A DNA stretch of 64,000 nt, from NCBI RefSeq assembly GCF_900095855.1, contig NZ_FMIY01000002.1, positions 1,409,697 to 1,473,696 of the forward strand, read 5' to 3'. This DNA comes from Megasphaera coli (GTDB taxonomy: Bacteria; Bacillota; Negativicutes; Veillonellales; Megasphaeraceae). The notes below the pieces were generated by a model. That model did not search any database. It was given only the letters and a program-made list of their open reading frames with translations, and was not told the DNA's origin. Both the position numbers and the translations under genes were made by a program. Of the stretch, positions 17,986-26,895 are shown piece by piece. Within the stretch, counting starts at the first letter, position 1. Every line of letters begins with the position of its first letter.

Positions 17986-19173
17986 TTAGGAAAGTTTATT
18001 TGCGGCTTTGCAGTAAAGTGTGAGCATGTACGTCAGTGCAAGAGGCAGCCCTTCTTCGTCGGAAAGATAGAAACCGGGGCTGTGATGGGGCGTCGGCGCG
18101 TGCCTGCCCGTCGAGTCGGCCAGGCCGAACCAGGCGATAGCCGCCGGTTTTTGTTCGGCGAAGTACGAAAAATCTTCGGCACCCAAGCGGGGCGGCACGT
18201 GCTGCCGCATGATGCCGACCTCGTCGGCCGCTTCGCTCATGACGGCAACGCAGTCCGGGTGGTTGATGACGGCCGGATAGCCGTAGACCATGGAGACGTC
18301 AATGTCGCAGTTGCAGGCTGCACAGACGGACCGGCCCAAGCGCTTTACTTCGGCCATGATGAAGTCGCGCAGCTCCGTGTCCAAGGCGCGGACACAGCCG
18401 CCCATGCTGACCTTTTCGGGAATGACGTTGGCCACGCCTTCTACGCCGCAGTGGAGGTAACTGACCGTCAAGGTGCAGCTCGCTAGGGGATCGCATTTTA
18501 AGGCGGGAATGAGGTTTAACGAGGAAATGAGCTGACTTGCCGGAATGAGCGGATTATTGGCCGTATGCGGGAAGCCGCCGTGGCCGCCTCTGCCGGTAAT
18601 TTTAAAGTCGTACGTACCGACGGCGGCAAAGCGGACGCCCTCTTCGATGTCGATGGTGCCGGTCGGATTTTCCGCGTCCACGTGGATGGCAAAGAGGTAG
18701 TCAATTTTGTCCATGATGCCGTCCTTTACGAGCTGTACGGCACCGCCGGGCAGAAATTCCTCGGCCTGTTCAAAGATAAAATATACCGTTCCCTTGATGA
18801 GCTCCCTGTGTGCCGCAAGAATTTCGGCGACTGCCAATAAGATCGCCGTATGCGCATCGTGGCCGCAGGCATGCATGACGCCGGGTACCGTGCTTTTGAA
18901 GGAAAGGTCCCCTTCTTCGATGAGGCCGAGGGCGTCAATATCGGCGCGCAGGCCGACGGACGGGCCTGACGTATCTCCCTTCAGAAAGCCGACCGTACTG
19001 TTGCCGCCGATGCCGGTCAGCATGGGAATTCCGGCATCATGCAGGCGGCTGCGAATCCATTCGGCCGTTTTAAACTCTTTAAAGGACAATTCCGGATGAG
19101 CGTGTAAATAACGCCTGTTTTCCACTATCTTTTGACCGTACTGCGCAACAAGTTCTTTTATCAATTCATTCAT
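17986..19173 (-). CDS. M20D-family amidohydrolase (N-acyl amino acid/hippurate hydrolase type)
   Basis: This 395-residue zinc amidohydrolase of the AbgB/HipO group hydrolyses N-acyl or peptide-like amide bonds on amino acids. Motifs: RRYLHAHPELSFKE near the N-terminus, LRADIDALGL, MHACGHDAH (metal ligands), EQAEEFLPGG and RLGAEDFSYF near the C-terminus. Length is typical (380-400). No signal peptide is seen, so it is probably cytoplasmic. The start has a GAGGAGG site. The substrate cannot be decided; N-acetyl amino acids or indole-acyl conjugates are possible in the family. Confidence 0.88.
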   Translation of the reverse strand: MNELIKELVAQYGQKIVENRRYLHAHPELSFKEFKTAEWIRSRLHDAGIPMLTGIGGNSTVGFLKGDTSGPSVGLRADIDALGLIEEGDLSFKSTVPGVMHACGHDAHTAILLAVAEILAAHRELIKGTVYFIFEQAEEFLPGGAVQLVKDGIMDKIDYLFAIHVDAENPTGTIDIEEGVRFAAVGTYDFKITGRGGHGGFPHTANNPLIPASQLISSLNLIPALKCDPLASCTLTVSYLHCGVEGVANVIPEKVSMGGCVRALDTELRDFIMAEVKRLGRSVCAACNCDIDVSMVYGYPAVINHPDCVAVMSEAADEVGIMRQHVPPRLGAEDFSYFAEQKPAAIAWFGLADSTGRHAPTPHHSPGFYLSDEEGLPLALTYMLTLYCKAANKLS

Positions 19174-19386
19174 GCAGGCTTCCTCCTCTAACGAGCTATG
19201 TTGTAATGGATATGTTTTGCAGCTATTATATCATGCCCGTACGGAAGGGGGAAAAGCATGATTTATGCACTTCGCCGATAAGGCGGATGTAAGAAAATAA
19301 CATAATAAAAGGATATGTGTTAAGCCGTATTTATGAAATTTTCTGATAACTGAGAGCCTTTTATAGGCGAGGCAACGGCAATACGC

Positions 19387-19392
19387 TATAAT
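19387..19392 (+). promoter_or_regulatory. -10 element of the amino-acid ABC operon
   Basis: A perfect TATAAT lies 40 nt before the permease GTG. No good -35 hexamer is visible 16-18 bp upstream, so activator dependence is possible. The 258-bp gap (19174-19432) otherwise shows no gene or recognised riboswitch. Confidence 0.5.
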
Positions 19393-19432
19393 GAGAAAAG
19401 TTTTATCTGCATTTTGGGGGTGACATAACTGC

Positions 19433-20098
19433 GTGGATTTTCAATTTGATTATTTCGCGGAAGTATTTCCGAAGGTATTGGAACATTTGGACGTAACGCT
19501 GGCCCTGACCGGTTCGTCGACGGTATGTGCCCTCGTTATCGGGCTTGTCATAGCCGTTATTTCGTATTATAAGGTTCCCGGATTTTATCAGGTCGCCGGA
19601 GTCTTCGTTTTTCTCATGCGCGGGACGCCGGCAGTAGTTCAGCTCTACTTCTTTTATTACGGTATTGCCACCGTCAGTGAACTCGTACGCGGCATGAATC
19701 CGACTATGGCCGTTGCCGTCGTCATAAGCTTGAACATCGGCGCTTTCATGTCCGAAAGTATTCGCGGCGCCCTGCTCTCGGTTGATTCGGGGCAAAAAGA
19801 AGCGGCCTATTCCCTGGGCATGTCCAACCTGCAGCTCGTGCGGCGCATCATCATTCCGCAGGCGGCACGTGTAGCCTTGCCGGCACTGTTTAACGATATG
19901 ATCAACATCGTCAAGCTGTCGTCTTTAGCTTTTATGCTCGGTGTAATTGACATCATGGGTGCCGCTAAAATCGAAGGCAGCTACACATTCCGCTATTTTG
20001 AAATATATGCGGCAGTCATGGTTGTTTATCTTGTCATTATCGGCTTGTTGACTCTCGTGCAGCGCTATTTGGATAAGCGGTGTTCCGCAGCATATTAA
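19433..20098 (+). CDS. Amino acid ABC transporter permease
   Basis: This 221-residue inner-membrane permease belongs to the polar-amino-acid (His/Glu/Gln/Arg/cystine) ABC importer family. It has about five hydrophobic spans, the FLMRGTPAVVQL motif typical of HisM/GlnP-type subunits and the coupling-helix segment ESIRGALLSVDSGQKEAAYSLG. The start is GTG at 19433 with GGGGGTGA upstream. The substrate-binding lipoprotein and the ATPase follow in the same operon. With only one permease gene present, the channel is probably a homodimer. Confidence 0.9.
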   Translation: MDFQFDYFAEVFPKVLEHLDVTLALTGSSTVCALVIGLVIAVISYYKVPGFYQVAGVFVFLMRGTPAVVQLYFFYYGIATVSELVRGMNPTMAVAVVISLNIGAFMSESIRGALLSVDSGQKEAAYSLGMSNLQLVRRIIIPQAARVALPALFNDMINIVKLSSLAFMLGVIDIMGAAKIEGSYTFRYFEIYAAVMVVYLVIIGLLTLVQRYLDKRCSAAY

Positions 20099-20130
20099 AG
20101 TGCAGCACACATATTCAGGAGGGGTGTTTA

Positions 20131-20937
20131 ATGAAAAAACGCGTATTATGTATTGTTACGGCTTTATCTGTCGCCGTTGCGGCGTTGACCGGCTGCGGCG
20201 GCAATTCCGACGGCGGACGGAACGCGTCCGAAGAACGGACGATTACCATTGCTACGACGGGAACCAACGTACCCTATACGGTCGTCGATGAAAACGGCAA
20301 GTGGACCGGTATTGACGGTGATATTTGGAATGAGCTGGCAAAGCGCAAAGGGTGGAGAATTGAGCTGAAGCGTGCCGCTTTCGACTCGCTCTTCGGCGAG
20401 CTCGATACAAGGCGTGCCGACCTTGCGGCCAACGCCTTTGCCGTAAAAAAGGAACGGACCGACAAGTACTATGCGTCCATTCCGTATTACGGTGACGCAC
20501 AGTCCGTCGTTGTGAAAGAAGGCAGCGACATTAAGAACATTGAAGACCTGCGCGGCAGGACCATCGGTATTACGAACGGGCAGGCAAGCCAGACGATTAT
20601 TATGGACATGGCCAAAGAATATAATTTCAACGTCAAGACCTATGAAGAATCGGACGCAGGCCTTTTGGACGTGGCCCTGGGCCGTATTGACGCACAGGCT
20701 TGCGCCGTAACGACGGCACGGATGTTCATGGAAAAGACGGGAAACAGGCTGACCATACTCGACAAGAGATTGAAAGCGAACAATGTGGCTTATTTCTTCC
20801 CGAAAACGGAGGATGGCGCAAAACTTCGTGATGAAGTAAACGAAGAATTGAAGAAAATGCTTGATGACGGCACGATTGCGAAAATTACGGAAAAGTACTT
20901 CGGCAGCGATATGACGAAGTACATTATCAACGAATAA
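20131..20937 (+). CDS. Amino acid ABC transporter substrate-binding lipoprotein
   Basis: This 268-residue lipoprotein has a signal peptide ending in the lipobox LTGC (Cys22). A family-3 solute-binding fold follows (TITIATTGTNVPYTVVDENGKWTGIDGDIW, then LRGRTIGITNGQA). It captures an amino acid and delivers it to the permease encoded just upstream. The sequence style is closest to cystine/polar-amino-acid binders, but the ligand is not certain. The start at 20131 is set by CAGGAGGGG. It is the middle gene of the permease, binding protein, ATPase operon. Confidence 0.9.
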   Translation: MKKRVLCIVTALSVAVAALTGCGGNSDGGRNASEERTITIATTGTNVPYTVVDENGKWTGIDGDIWNELAKRKGWRIELKRAAFDSLFGELDTRRADLAANAFAVKKERTDKYYASIPYYGDAQSVVVKEGSDIKNIEDLRGRTIGITNGQASQTIIMDMAKEYNFNVKTYEESDAGLLDVALGRIDAQACAVTTARMFMEKTGNRLTILDKRLKANNVAYFFPKTEDGAKLRDEVNEELKKMLDDGTIAKITEKYFGSDMTKYIINE

Positions 20938-20955
20938 GATGGGAACGGAGCGAGT

Positions 20956-21708
20956 ATGGATAATCATCGGCCGCTGGTTCAAATAAAACACCTGAGCAAA
21001 CGATTCGACAAGCATACAGCCGTTCTGGACGATATATCTCTCAACCTGTATAAAAGCGACGTCGGCGCTTTTATCGGACCGTCCGGCACAGGCAAATCGA
21101 CGCTGCTCAGATGTTTGAATTACTTAACAATTCCCGACAAGGGAACCATTACCATAGACGGTCTGACTGTTGACGCACGGCGCCATACGGCGGCGGAAGT
21201 ACGTAAGCTGCGCACGCATACGGCCATGGTATTTCAGAATTACAACTTGTTTAAAAACAAGACGGCCGTCCAAAATGTTATGGAAGCGCTGATGATCGTA
21301 CATAACAAGTCCAAGCATGAAGCGAAAGAAACGGCGCTCCACTGGCTTGCCAAGGTGGGCATGCTGGACAGGCAGGACTACTATCCGTCCAAACTCTCGG
21401 GCGGACAGCAGCAGCGCGTTGCCATTGCCCGGGCCCTGGCCGTGAACCCGTCGGTCCTTCTCTTGGACGAACCGACGTCGGCTCTCGACCCGGAGCTCGT
21501 CGGCGATGTGCTGAATACGATTAAAGAGCTGGCGAAGGAAGGTATTACGATGATTCTCGTGACTCATGAAATCTCTTTTGCCCGGGAAGTGGCCAACCGC
21601 ATTATCTTCATGGAAGGCGGCAAAATCGCTGCAGACGGGACGCCGGAAGAAATTCTCATCAATCCGGAGAATCCGCGGCTGGTGCAGTTTTTAAAGCACG
21701 TAAAATAA
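20956..21708 (+). CDS. Amino acid ABC transporter ATP-binding protein
   Basis: This 250-residue ABC ATPase energises the importer encoded upstream. Walker A is GPSGTGKST (41-49), the Q-loop is VFQNYNLF, the signature is LSGGQQQR (147-154) and Walker B is LLLDEP (168-173). The D-loop SALD and H-loop THE follow. The [12 protein letters not shown] and TPEEI features fit the polar amino acid (GlnQ/HisP) class. It ends the operon, 35 nt before a strong symmetrical terminator. Confidence 0.94.
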   Translation: MDNHRPLVQIKHLSKRFDKHTAVLDDISLNLYKSDVGAFIGPSGTGKSTLLRCLNYLTIPDKGTITIDGLTVDARRHTAAEVRKLRTHTAMVFQNYNLFKNKTAVQNVMEALMIVHNKSKHEAKETALHWLAKVGMLDRQDYYPSKLSGGQQQRVAIARALAVNPSVLLLDEPTSALDPELVGDVLNTIKELAKEGITMILVTHEISFAREVANRIIFMEGGKIAADGTPEEILINPENPRLVQFLKHVK

Positions 21709-21743
21709 GCATATGTGACCTGTCGGGAACGATAGGAGGAGAC

Positions 21744-21775
21744 AAAAACGGAAAAGCCGCGGCTTTTCCGTTTTT
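21744..21775. terminator. Bidirectional terminator, perfect 32-bp palindrome
   Basis: A 15-bp stem of A5-CGGAAAAGCC and its complement, with GC at the centre, spans 21744-21775. T5 on each strand makes it work for the ABC operon and the converging unknown gene. Confidence 0.9.
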
Positions 21776-21777
21776 CA

Positions 21778-22389
21778 TCAGAAGAGGTATTTTGTATCGT
21801 AACTGATATCCATGTACTGGGCAAGGATCTCGTCGTCAAAATCGCAGGGTGCGCTGCCGTGGAAAAGGCCGTTCATTTTGCGGCGCATTTTCTTTTGCGC
21901 CGTTATGGGGGGCTCGTATTCGATACGCAGCCGGCGCGCCTGTTCGGAGCGGTCTTCAACATGTATGAAGCGGCCGTCTTCAAAGGTCAGTTCGTAAAGG
22001 GTCTTAAAGGCGTGGGGCAGCTGAAAGCCACAGGGCATGTAGTAAGTGTGGTCGAAGTCGTAGGCGATGAGAAAGGAACCCGTATAGGACAGGGGTAGGT
22101 CGAGATCATAGCGCAAATCACCGGCCGGCGAATGAAAGCTGACCGGTTTCTTTTCGTATAAACGGGGCCCGCCCTCATCGCCGTTGTTCGTGAAGAGCTG
22201 CGCCAAAATCAGTTGCCTGTCCCCGTTTAAGGCGTAATTACATGCATAGCCGCGCAGACATGATTCGTCGAACATGACCGGGCGCAGGGGCAGGTCGTTT
22301 ATAGAAAAAAGGTTCTGAGGCTTTTCAACGGCCACAATGCTGTATTTGCGGTTATGAAAGTTGAAACCGTCAAAAAATTGAGGCTGCAT
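21778..22389 (-). CDS. Hypothetical protein of unknown function
   Basis: I do not recognise this 203-residue protein. It has no signal peptide or membrane segment. It is rich in aromatic and acidic residues, and short alternating hydrophobic stretches suggest a beta-rich fold (KYSIVAVE, LPLRPVMFDE, LILAQLFTN, SFLIAYDFDHTYYMP). A basic helical stretch (PPITAQKKMRRKMNG) comes near the C-terminus. The start at 22389 is supported by AAAGGAGG 5 nt upstream; the longer frame start (22428) is not. It is monocistronic and divergent from a nitroreductase gene. Confidence 0.6.
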   Translation of the reverse strand: MQPQFFDGFNFHNRKYSIVAVEKPQNLFSINDLPLRPVMFDESCLRGYACNYALNGDRQLILAQLFTNNGDEGGPRLYEKKPVSFHSPAGDLRYDLDLPLSYTGSFLIAYDFDHTYYMPCGFQLPHAFKTLYELTFEDGRFIHVEDRSEQARRLRIEYEPPITAQKKMRRKMNGLFHGSAPCDFDDEILAQYMDISYDTKYLF

Positions 22390-22417
22390 ATATTCCTCCT
22401 TTGGTGTATTGATTTTT

Positions 22418-22446
22418 ATCTTACACATTTGACACCTTTTTGTCTA
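22418..22446 (-). promoter_or_regulatory. Promoter of the unknown gene at 21778
   Basis: On the minus strand TAGACA (22441-22446) and TAAGAT (22418-22423) are 17 bp apart, about 30 nt before the start codon. Confidence 0.45.
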
Positions 22447-22464
22447 CTTGAGGCGGCCTTTTGT

Positions 22465-22493
22465 TTTACATTTTTTCCCGACTTGGGTATACT
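22465..22493 (+). promoter_or_regulatory. Promoter of the nitroreductase gene
   Basis: TTTACA (22465-22470) and TATACT (22488-22493) are 17 bp apart, 52 nt before the ATG, divergent from the neighbouring minus-strand promoter. Confidence 0.6.
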
Positions 22494-22545
22494 ACAGGTA
22501 TGAACTTATATTGTGTTGTAAAGGATTATATAAGGAGACGAGATC

Positions 22546-23058
22546 ATGGAATTTACAAAAGTTCTTACCGAGCGGTATGCATGCAAAAAATATGACGGCC
22601 GGAAGGTGGAAAGAGAGGCGTTGGCGGCTATTTTGGAAGCGGGGCGTGTGGCGCCGACGGCGAAAAATCTGCAAGAGCAGAGAATTTATGTCGTTGAATC
22701 CGAGGCGGGATTGGCGAAGATCGATAAAGTCACTCCCTGCCGTTATGGTGCGGGCACGTGCCTTGTTGTAGCCTTTGATAAGAATAATGTATTCACTTAT
22801 CCCGGCGAGAAGCGTGACTCGGGCGTAGAGGATGCAAGTATTGTTGCTACCCACATGATTTTGGCTGCAGCTAATGAAGGCGTAAACAGCTGCTGGATTA
22901 ATTTCTTTGATCCGGAGGTTATGGCAAAAGAGCTCGGTCTTCCGGAGAATGAGGAAGTCCTCATGATTATGGATCTGGGCTATGCGGCGCCGGATGCGCC
23001 TATGAATCCGAAGCACACTGTGCGCAAAAATTTGTCCGAAACGGTAACTTATATGTAA
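22546..23058 (+). CDS. Nitroreductase-family FMN oxidoreductase
   Basis: This 170-residue protein of the nitroreductase fold would be an NAD(P)H-dependent flavoenzyme with an unknown physiological substrate. Features: RYACKKYDGRKVE with the FMN-phosphate-binding Arg near the start, EAGRVAPTAKNLQEQ, DASIVATHMILAAANEG in the dimer-interface helix and IMDLGYAAPDA near the end. Length is typical for the short class. An AAGGAGACG site precedes the ATG. It lies 65 nt upstream of purL on the same strand, but a functional link is not evident. Confidence 0.85.
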   Translation: MEFTKVLTERYACKKYDGRKVEREALAAILEAGRVAPTAKNLQEQRIYVVESEAGLAKIDKVTPCRYGAGTCLVVAFDKNNVFTYPGEKRDSGVEDASIVATHMILAAANEGVNSCWINFFDPEVMAKELGLPENEEVLMIMDLGYAAPDAPMNPKHTVRKNLSETVTYM

Positions 23059-23123
23059 GTGAGCGCAGCAGTGCAGGCGGAAAAACAGCGGGAATATGAT
23101 TTTTGCCTTCGGGAGGGTATTTG

Positions 23124-26100
23124 ATGCAATCGATTCGGCGTGTATATGTTGTAAAAAAAGACGTATTTGCAGATGAAGCCAGGCGTATACTGGTGGATTT
23201 ACGGGAAAACTTGCAGATTGGCGGTCTGACGGGAGTCCGTCTTTACAATCGCTATGACATAGCCGGTTTGGACGATGCCGCGTTCGAGACGGCGAAGGAA
23301 ACGATTTTTTCCGAACCGCCTGTAGACGAAATTTGCGGCGAATTGCCGACGGACGGGGCAGACATGATTCTGGCCATTGAGTACTTGCCCGGCCAATACG
23401 ACCAGCGCGCCGATTCAGCCATGCAGTGCCTTCAAATGTTGACCATGAAAAGCGAGGCCGTCGTGCGTACAGCACGGGTCTTTATTTTTACGGGTGCCCT
23501 CTCCGCTGCCGACAAAGAGGCCATTAAGCAGTACTGCATCAATCCCGTCGAAGCGCGGGAAGCGTCTTTGGCGCCGGCAACGTCTTTGGATGTCCCTTGG
23601 GAGCGGCCGGCCGACGTGGAACGCATCGAAGGCTTTACGACTATGGACGACGCGGCTTTGGCAGAGTTGCGCCGCCGCTTGGGGCTTGCCATGAGCGGCC
23701 CGGATCTTGCTTTTTGCCGAGATTATTTCCGGGACGAAGAAAAACGAAATCCTACGATTACGGAAATTCGCGTTATCGACACGTATTGGTCCGACCATTG
23801 CCGTCATACGACGTTTATGACGGAACTCACGCATATCGACTTTGCCGGCGGTTCCTTTACGGCACCTGTGCGCAAGGCTTATGAAGTCTATGCAAAGTCG
23901 CATGCACTCGTGCGCGCTGACCGGCCGCAGACTCTGATGGACATGGCGACACTTGCCGTGAAGGAACTCAAAGCGGCAGGCAAGCTGCGGAACCTGGATG
24001 AGTCCGACGAAATCAACGCCTGCACGATTATCATTCCCGTTGACGTGGACGGAACGGAAGAAGAATGGCTTCTTCTCTTTAAAAACGAAACGCACAACCA
24101 TCCGACGGAGATCGAACCCTTCGGCGGTGCCGCGACCTGTCTCGGCGGCTGCATTCGCGATCCCTTGAGCGGCCGGGCCTATGTTTATCAGGCCATGCGC
24201 GTCACCGGCTCCGGCGATCCGCGGCAGGCCGTTAAGGATACGCTGCCCGGCAAGTTGCCGCAGCGGACGATTACGACGGGCGCAGCTAAGGGATACAGCT
24301 CGTACGGCAACCAGATCGGTCTGGCGACGGGCGAAGTAAAAGAATACTATCATCCCGGCTTTATTGCCAAGCGCATGGAAATCGGTGCCGTTCTGGGAGC
24401 TGCACCGCGGGAAAACGTCATTCGCGAAGCACCGCAGCCGGGTGATGTCATCATTCTTCTCGGCGGCAGGACGGGCCGTGACGGTATGGGCGGTGCAACG
24501 GGTTCGTCGAAGAAACATACCCTGACCTCCCTTGAAACAAGCGGCGCTGAAGTACAAAAGGGAAATGCCCTGACGGAACGAAAAATTCAACGATTCTTCA
24601 GGCGGCGTGAAGTGACGACCCTTATCAAGCGCTGCAATGATTTCGGCGCCGGCGGCGTGTCCGTCGCCATCGGCGAATTGGCGGACGGCTTGGACATCAA
24701 TCTGGATGTGGTGCCGAAAAAATATGAAGGACTGGACGGGACGGAATTGGCCATTTCGGAATCGCAGGAACGGATGGCTGTCGTCGTCGCACCCGAAGCG
24801 GCAGACACGTTCATGAAATATGCCGCCGAAGAAAATCTGGAAGCGACGGCCGTCGCCAAAGCGACGGATACGAACCGTCTGGTCATGAACTGGCGCGGCA
24901 GTAAAATCGTCAATATTTCGCGGGACTTTTTAAATACGAACGGCGTCATGCAGCAACGCGAAGCTTATGTGGCGTGCCCGGCGGGCAAGAGCGCTTTTGT
25001 GCAGGCTTCGGCAGATGATATTCGGGAGACGTGGCTCCGTACGCTGGGCGAGCTCAACGTCGCGTCCGAACAGGGCCTGGCCGAATGCTTTGACAGCACT
25101 GTCGGCGCCCGGACCGTACTCATGCCTTTCGGCGGCAAGTATCAGAAGACGCCCGTTGAAGGTATGGCAGCCGAAATTCCCGTACCCGTCGGTACAAAGA
25201 CCGATACGGCCAGTATCTTTACGCACGGCTACGATCCGGACCTTGCCGCGTGGAGCCCCTTTCACGGCGCCCTTTACGCGGTCGTCCAATCCGTGGCGAA
25301 ATTGGTCGCTCTCGGCGGCGACCGGCGCCGAGCATACTTGACGCTGCAGGAATTTTTCCAAAGTCTCGGTACGGATAAAACGGCATGGGGAAAGCCGGTT
25401 GCCGCATTGCTCGGCGCCTATACGGCGCAGCGTGAATTGCAAATTGCCGCAATCGGCGGTAAGGACAGCATGAGCGGCACCTTTGAAAACCTTACCGTGC
25501 CGCCGACGCTCGTTTCTTTTGCAGTCGTTACCGAAAAGGCGAAGCGCATCATCTCGCCCGAATTAAAGGATGCCGGCAGCGCCGTCGTCCTTCTCGACGT
25601 GCCGCGCGATAAAGATGAAATTCTCGATTGGGACGTCTTTCGCAGGCAATGTGACTTCCTATATGAACAGAGTGCGGCCGGTACGGTCAAGGCGGCGCAC
25701 GCCGTCGGCCGCGGCGGCATGGGGACGACACTGGCGAAGATGGCCTTCGGCAACGGTATCGGCTTTACGGTTACCGACAATATAAAGGGGGAAGAACTTT
25801 TCGCCTTGAAATACGGTGCCTTTCTTGTCGAAACGGATGAGGCAAGGGCTGAAATTTGGGCGAAGCGGGAGCATACGCGTGTCGTAGCGACGACCAACAG
25901 TACGGCCGAAGCCGTAACGGGTGATGTGCGTATTTCTCTGGCGGAACTGCAGACGGCATGGGAAAAAACCTTGAGCGGTATTTTCCCCATAAAAGGCGCA
26001 AGTGCGAACGAAGACGATACGCTGCCTCTCTGTACGACATATGGGCCGAAACGGAGCGAGTCCTTCGGCAAGCCGCGCGTCTTTATTCCCGTATGCCCGG

Positions 26101-26870
26101 GGACGAACTGCGAATACGATTCGGCGGCAGCCTTCAGGCGGGCCGGAGCCGTGACGGACACCTTTGTCCTGCGCAACGAATCGCCGCAGGAGCTGTCGGC
26201 GTCCATAGCGGAAATGGAAAAACGCATTGCCCGGGCGCAAATCATCATGTTCCCCGGCGGTTTCAGCGCCGGCGACGAACCGGAGGGTTCGGGCAAATTT
26301 ATTGCTACGTTATTCCGCAACCCTGTTTTGGCGGAAGCCATGGAAAACCACCTCTATTCCCGTGACGGCCTGATTCTCGGCATTTGCAACGGTTTTCAGG
26401 CGCTTATCAAGTTGGGCCTCTTACCGTACGGACATGTCCGGCCGCTCAGTGAAACCAGCCCGACACTGACGTATAATACCGTCGGCCGACATCTGTCGCG
26501 CATGGTCGATACAAAGATCATCTCCGTCATGTCGCCGTGGCTCGGCAATGTTAAAGCCGGCGACATTCATACGGTTGCCGTTTCGCACGGCGAAGGCCGC
26601 TTTGTGGCATCGCCCGAAGAGATTCGCGCCCTTGCGGCAAAGGGGCAGATTGCAACGCAGTATGTTTCGCCTGACGGAGTTGCGAGCGGAGACAGCGAGT
26701 TCAATCCGAACCGTTCCGTCTTTGCCGTCGAAGGGATTACGAGCCCAGACGGGCGCGTTTTCGGCAAAATGGCCCATACGGAACGGTATACGGGCGAAAA
26801 CGTGTTTAAAAATATTTCCGGAAACAAGGTGCAGCCGATCTTTACGGCCGGCGTGAACTACTTTAAGTAA
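23124..26870 (+). CDS. purL: Phosphoribosylformylglycinamidine synthase, single-chain form
   Basis: This 1248-residue FGAM synthase performs step four of purine synthesis, converting FGAR, glutamine and ATP to FGAM. The large fused form is present. It has an N-terminal PurS-like domain, then two AIR-synthase-type modules (TYWSDHCRHTTFMTEL, NETHNHPTEIEPFGGAATCLGGCIRDP, GGKDSMSGTF). A C-terminal PurQ-type glutaminase follows (PGTNCEYDSA, FPGGFSAGDEPEGSG, nucleophile Cys in GICNGFQ, then HGEGRF). The start at 23124 has GGGAGGG upstream; an earlier in-frame start at 23103 does not. It stands apart from other purine genes, with an LDH-family gene 25 nt downstream. Confidence 0.95.
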   Translation: MQSIRRVYVVKKDVFADEARRILVDLRENLQIGGLTGVRLYNRYDIAGLDDAAFETAKETIFSEPPVDEICGELPTDGADMILAIEYLPGQYDQRADSAMQCLQMLTMKSEAVVRTARVFIFTGALSAADKEAIKQYCINPVEAREASLAPATSLDVPWERPADVERIEGFTTMDDAALAELRRRLGLAMSGPDLAFCRDYFRDEEKRNPTITEIRVIDTYWSDHCRHTTFMTELTHIDFAGGSFTAPVRKAYEVYAKSHALVRADRPQTLMDMATLAVKELKAAGKLRNLDESDEINACTIIIPVDVDGTEEEWLLLFKNETHNHPTEIEPFGGAATCLGGCIRDPLSGRAYVYQAMRVTGSGDPRQAVKDTLPGKLPQRTITTGAAKGYSSYGNQIGLATGEVKEYYHPGFIAKRMEIGAVLGAAPRENVIREAPQPGDVIILLGGRTGRDGMGGATGSSKKHTLTSLETSGAEVQKGNALTERKIQRFFRRREVTTLIKRCNDFGAGGVSVAIGELADGLDINLDVVPKKYEGLDGTELAISESQERMAVVVAPEAADTFMKYAAEENLEATAVAKATDTNRLVMNWRGSKIVNISRDFLNTNGVMQQREAYVACPAGKSAFVQASADDIRETWLRTLGELNVASEQGLAECFDSTVGARTVLMPFGGKYQKTPVEGMAAEIPVPVGTKTDTASIFTHGYDPDLAAWSPFHGALYAVVQSVAKLVALGGDRRRAYLTLQEFFQSLGTDKTAWGKPVAALLGAYTAQRELQIAAIGGKDSMSGTFENLTVPPTLVSFAVVTEKAKRIISPELKDAGSAVVLLDVPRDKDEILDWDVFRRQCDFLYEQSAAGTVKAAHAVGRGGMGTTLAKMAFGNGIGFTVTDNIKGEELFALKYGAFLVETDEARAEIWAKREHTRVVATTNSTAEAVTGDVRISLAELQTAWEKTLSGIFPIKGASANEDDTLPLCTTYGPKRSESFGKPRVFIPVCPGTNCEYDSAAAFRRAGAVTDTFVLRNESPQELSASIAEMEKRIARAQIIMFPGGFSAGDEPEGSGKFIATLFRNPVLAEAMENHLYSRDGLILGICNGFQALIKLGLLPYGHVRPLSETSPTLTYNTVGRHLSRMVDTKIISVMSPWLGNVKAGDIHTVAVSHGEGRFVASPEEIRALAAKGQIATQYVSPDGVASGDSEFNPNRSVFAVEGITSPDGRVFGKMAHTERYTGENVFKNISGNKVQPIFTAGVNYFK

Positions 26871-26895
26871 AAAGGTGTAAAGGAGACGGGAAAGT

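Noticed and set aside
23415-24590. 391-codon open frame antisense to purL
   Set aside because: It is antisense to conserved PurL motifs, has no ribosome site and its composition is not protein-like.
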